A DNA stretch of 64,000 nt from Lophium mytilinum (Eukaryota > Ascomycota > Dothideomycetes > Mytilinidiales > Mytilinidiaceae): the NCBI GenBank assembly GCA_010093605.1, contig MU004193.1, positions 1,371,520 to 1,435,519 of the forward strand. The letters run 5' to 3'. Positions 60,013 through 64,000 of the stretch are shown here, one piece after another. The translations under genes were made by a program, and so were the position numbers. The stretch's first letter is position 1. Each line of letters starts with the position of its first letter. The notes below the pieces were generated by a model, which saw only the letters and a program-made list of their open reading frames with translations, ran no database searches and had not been told where the DNA came from.

Positions 60013-60974
60013 TCAAGAGACGGGTGATCTCCTTCTCGTGCGACTCCGTCGTAGCGATTGCAGCATATTGACGGCTTCTTCCCCTAGGATCGACGCATTT
60101 AGTAGCAGTCACGCCAATCTTAGAAGATCGCAAGCGTATGCTTACCCGATTCCCGCCCGAGGCCGGACCCGCGCTCTACGGTAATCGGGTTGCTGTCGAC
60201 TACCTGCACACTTGAGCCGCCGCGAGTTGGGATGGACGGCTCATCAGTCGGACTCCGGATGCGGATTAGAGTTACGCGGATGCGCCAGGTGCCTTCGCCA
60301 CAAATAGCGAGGTCGGGGAAGGAGACGTAGCCAACGCCCTGGGAGTTGGTGTCGTCCTCGGCAAAGGGGTGGATGGAGTCAAAGACGCGGCCGGAGAGTA
60401 AGGCGGTTAGATCGACAGGGTCTGTGGAGTCGTTGATAGAGTCTGAGGTCAAGGTTGCAACGGCGAGGAGACTAGTCGGATCTAAATCATCGGTTGTGTC
60501 GGGGTTCAGGCTGCGAAGTCGAACTGTTACCGGGGGGTTGAGTGCGGTGCCCAGAAGTGCAATTGGTGGAGGTTGTACGATGACATCCATTGCATATCTC
60601 GCCTCCCCGTCGATCGTTGCAGAAATCTGGGGAGAGGGTTGGTGAGGCAGGGGGTGATGGTTGGTTGGCTCTCGATAGCGCTGATTCCCTGGTTCCACGT
60701 CGTCGTTGGTCCTGGTCCGCCGTGGTCGAGGTCTCGACCTCTCTCGCGAGAAATCGGCGTCAACAGCTCTGGATCGTACTGCAGTCTGGGTTCGTCTCGC
60801 AACGTCGGCCATCGGGTCGACTGGGTTAGAGCTGGCTGCAAGTCTTGCTGAACGTCTCAGGGAACCGTTGGTTCTTGGTGCTGAGACGGCGTGGCGGGAG
60901 CTCGATGCGTTTGCTCTTCTGGAAGTGCTGCGTGTGAGGTTGAGATTTCGTCCTCGTCCTCGGCCCCTTGGCAT
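60013..60974 (-). CDS. Velvet-domain regulator (VosA/VelB/VelC type)
   Basis: Velvet proteins are fungal DNA-binding regulators of sporulation and secondary metabolism. Exon 1 is 60974-60146. I join it to exon 2 (60083-60013) by a GTAAGC to CCTAG intron, giving 299 residues; reading through instead stops at 60120 after 284 residues. The N-terminal 100 residues are basic and Arg/Ser-rich (MPRGRGRGRN), likely disordered. The velvet fold covers about 112-275: QPPPIALLGTAL, LLAVATLTSD, LLSGRVFDSIHPF, GYVSFPDLAICGEGTWRIRVTLIRI and VQVVDSNPITVER. The loop between the two halves is short, so it fits the VosA/VelC size class better than VeA. Which paralogue it is cannot be told. Confidence 0.85.
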
Positions 60975-63900
60975 CTGATGAGGGAGTGGGCCTAGACGTC
61001 GCTTAGCGAAATGTTCAAGTCGGTGAGGCGATTCACAGCCAGGCTATGCCGTCATGTCGACGGACCGGCACGGGAACGAAGAGAAAGGAAAAGATCAGAG
61101 GAAAGAGAATAGAGTGAATGGCAGTGGAGCAGCTGCCAGCTCATCCGGAAGCCCACACGCTTCACGATGAATGGGCAGACGCGCCAGATAAAGGAGATTT
61201 GGGATCCACGACGCGAGTCAGCCATTCCTACAACTGTTCCTGTGGTGGAGCTGTGTGTGAAGGTGATAGTGACGAGTGCCATGATGAAGGATTGCACCTC
61301 ATCCAGTGTCACATATGGGGCCCTTTAATCTTAGCAACAGTACGTCTGTTGGCGAAGCACGCAGCTAAACGACTAAACAGGCGGCGTGTGTCCTGAGGCC
61401 ACAATCAGGATGGGGAATGGTCGGTCGGGACGATTTTCTCGCGGCACGGAGATCATTGTAGGGGGCGTCAATGCGGACCCAAAGCGTGCACTCGACAAGC
61501 AAGTCGTTTGGGGTCCGGCTGGAAGCAGCAAGGAGAGTGCAGAACAGGGCGGTTGAAACGGAAGCAGTGAATGAAAGGGAGTTGGTCTGGCAGAAGGGCG
61601 CCATGCAGCGTGAGGCCATCGCATTGACGTTCCTGTCCGGCCTCCCTGCACTGCGGCAACATCCCGCCGTTGCCATGTGGAAGCGGGGATAGGTGTATGG
61701 AACGTGCAGCGGCGCGTAGCGAGATTATCAACGAGACTCAGGATCCGCTCACCTTTCTTCTCCAACAATCCTTCGCCCCAATGCCCCTTACAGCACTCTC
61801 TCCCTTTCTCCACTTAAAATTCGGTCCCCAAGCTGGCACGAGTGCTCGGCAACGCCCGGTCTGAGCTCTGCGGCGGTCTGTTTGTCCACTCTGATACGAC
61901 GATGCGACCTGGTCGATTTCGGGTGACACGCGATGCTCAGGGTGTCGGACTGCGGATATCAGCCACCGAGTGGTCCGTCCCTGATGCGTATGCAAAGACC
62001 TGCCGTTCTCTGAAATCGGTTATCGGGAAGTGTGCCCGTGCGTGTCGAACTGCGTTCAAACATACGTTAGCCACTGGACGACACTCGATTCTAATATCAA
62101 CACCTCCTGCTGACAGCCTGCCGGTGAAGATGACCGTGTTTCCTCCGAGGAAGCCGAAATGGTCTTGACCCACCAGCAGGGATGTAGCGTGCGAAGAGGA
62201 GATCTCGAGACGAACCTTTTTCGGACCTTTCGGACGACAGCAAAGCTACGGATCGGATCCGAGTCCGAAGATGTCGTAAATCGTGAGGTTCGTTGCAGGT
62301 TCTGCAGTTTTGGCGAAGCCTTGAGGACTTGACCGCTCAGAAGTAAGATTGAAGAGCTGTGTTAGAGAAAGTGATGATAGTCGAGACCAGTACCGTGAGA
62401 GTGGACTGGAATATGCAGGACACACACATTGCTTCATACTCAGCGGTCTGCGAGTCGATTTTATACGTCTTTCCTCATGTCACAAGGACAGGAGCCTGCT
62501 TCCGCTCCTGGCGTGTGTTGCAGTAGAGTCCAAGGGCTTGCCGCCCTCCCCTATTGGTCTTCCTTTTCTTCCTCTTTCTGATAGCTTCCCGAGTGCGTTG
62601 CTCACATATGGCAAGACTGATTCATGTGCCGAGTGTTCAGCTCATTGGAGCCACAGCGTCGGGAGACGGCGCTGCTGGGGGTGCCAGAATGCAGGAAGCA
62701 GGTGGCTTGACCGCTAGATACCTGTCCAAACATTGCCGCATGTCGGCCGCCGCCTTGCTGCACGATGGCGCATCCGATCAGGAGGGATGAGCCACTGGCA
62801 CATTCCAGGCTTTCGGCTTCCCATCCACATGGAACCTTTTCTGCAGCTTGGGAAACGCCACCACCGTGTTGCCAATACCAACTTCAAGGGCCGCAGTTCC
62901 TGGGGGTCCTCCTGTCCCACCAGCCCTCTGCGATGGGTTCCCTGTCTTATTGGTCTCATTGAAGCATTCCCTAGCTAACCCGAGTCTCTACTCAAGCTCC
63001 CAACTTTGTCGAATCTGGACACTTTAGATGGGGTGCTCACCCACTCAATAGAATCTGTCTTGGACTGATCCCTGTGACATCAAAATCCCAGCTAAACCCC
63101 GGACCAACCAGAGGGAACGCAGCAGTTTTTGTTCCCCCTGGGACTGCAGTATGGCTTCGCTATCCTGGCGACTTATCACCTACATGCAGACTTTAAGGCG
63201 AAAGCAACATGACAGGTCATATGGAAATCAATCTCTCACAAAACTCTCCGACCGAAGCTGGCCATTCAGAAACAGCCCCAATCTTTGAGACGACGGGAGC
63301 ACGCAAGAATACATTCTCTCCGAAGAGCTCATATCCGACCATTCTATGTAAAGCTCAAGACAAGCATTTTGACTTTGCTCTCAAGGTATTGGGGGTAATC
63401 GTAGCTCCTGCCTCACGTCCTCGCCAAACCGGGATTCATTATCGTTCCCTGCTATTTGACCGCCCTGCTTAACACGCCGTCCAGGGTAGTCGTACCTGTC
63501 TATGGCCCTTCAAGATGTGCCACGGTCTCGTAATAGCGTGGGTTGCATCATCTTGATCAGTCCGTCGCACCAGATCCATGACTGTGCAGCATGGGGACAG
63601 CAATCCGATTACCGAGCGATTGGGTCTAGGACCACTTTCCAGCACAGCGGTAAAATCGGTGTGGCAATCGCAAGATTTTCGCAAGGTCTCCGTCGTGGCC
63701 TACTGCATAGTCCCGTCTCAACTTAGTCTGGCTGACCCTTCCACTTCTCTCCTTTGGTTCACGGATGCAGCGATCATCCAGAATCTCCAGAGCGCCCACG
63801 AGCGACGTGGGTAACCCCACTTATCCGGAAATCCAACCTCAATTACTGGAATTGATGACTCCTCCACCGTGATACTGCACCTGATCACATTTCGTGAGGA

Positions 63901-64000
63901 TTCGCATCCAGGTCAGGTGGACGGCATCGAGCAGCCCACAAAACCGCCTCCACTTTCTATGTGCGCAGGCTTGAAAATAGACCGTCGCCTCTCTAGTGCC
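60975..64000. other. Long gene-free stretch upstream of the velvet gene
   Basis: About 3 kb with short open frames on both strands and no recognised domain. Fungal developmental regulators often have long leaders and promoters, which would fit. A gene starting or ending beyond the window edge cannot be excluded. Confidence 0.45.

Noticed and set aside
1-64000. CRISPR array, prophage or bacterial operon
   Set aside because: The introns and gene families are fungal, and no regularly spaced identical repeats were seen.

Overview
The window comes from the nuclear genome of a filamentous ascomycete (Pezizomycotina). The evidence is many short GT-AG introns of about 45-110 nt, two heterokaryon-incompatibility (HET) genes, a velvet-domain regulator, fungal CorA-like proteins, a fungal class II myosin and a set of secreted hydrolases. 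Nothing prokaryotic, viral or organellar was seen. Exon limits were read by eye from splice signals, reading phase and family conservation; no alignment or RNA data were used.

Layout. 1-2295: left-truncated membrane-anchored HET gene (-). 2296-4826: gene-free, with a dispersed repeat. 4827-14522: housekeeping block, all on (-): Tudor-SN nuclease, Cu/Zn superoxide dismutase, transaldolase and a short-chain dehydrogenase. 14523-26702: a divergent pair, a Red1/ZFC3H1-like RNA-surveillance protein (-) and a 2430-residue myosin II (+). 27779-30477: CorA-like membrane protein (-). 32575-40998: secretome island with an S41-type protease (+), an LPMO-like copper protein (-), a proteinase K-type subtilase (-) and a polysaccharide-lyase-like protein (+). 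41981-46494: small oxidative-catabolism cluster with a PhyH dioxygenase (+), a PhnZ/TmpB-type HD diiron oxygenase (+), an amidohydrolase (+) and an ABM-fold protein (-). 47103-49103: HET gene broken by one in-frame stop (-). 49804-55206: 1732-residue CorA-like protein with a very long disordered N-terminus (-). 55549-55631: a small inverted-repeat element. 56204-57780: FucP-like sugar transporter (-). 60013-60974: velvet protein (-), flanked by long non-coding stretches.

The most interesting system is the PhyH + HD pair at 41981-43728. In bacteria, PhnY/PhnZ and TmpA/TmpB pair a 2-oxoglutarate dioxygenase with an HD-fold mixed-valent diiron oxygenase: the first hydroxylates an aminophosphonate next to phosphorus and the second splits the C-P bond. 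Here the two enzyme types sit 237 bp apart on one strand of a fungal chromosome. All six predicted iron ligands, the lid Tyr/Glu and two residues matching phosphonate-contact positions are present, but the His after HDIG is Gln. The pair is therefore a candidate fungal oxidative C-P (or C-C) cleavage pathway with an unknown substrate.
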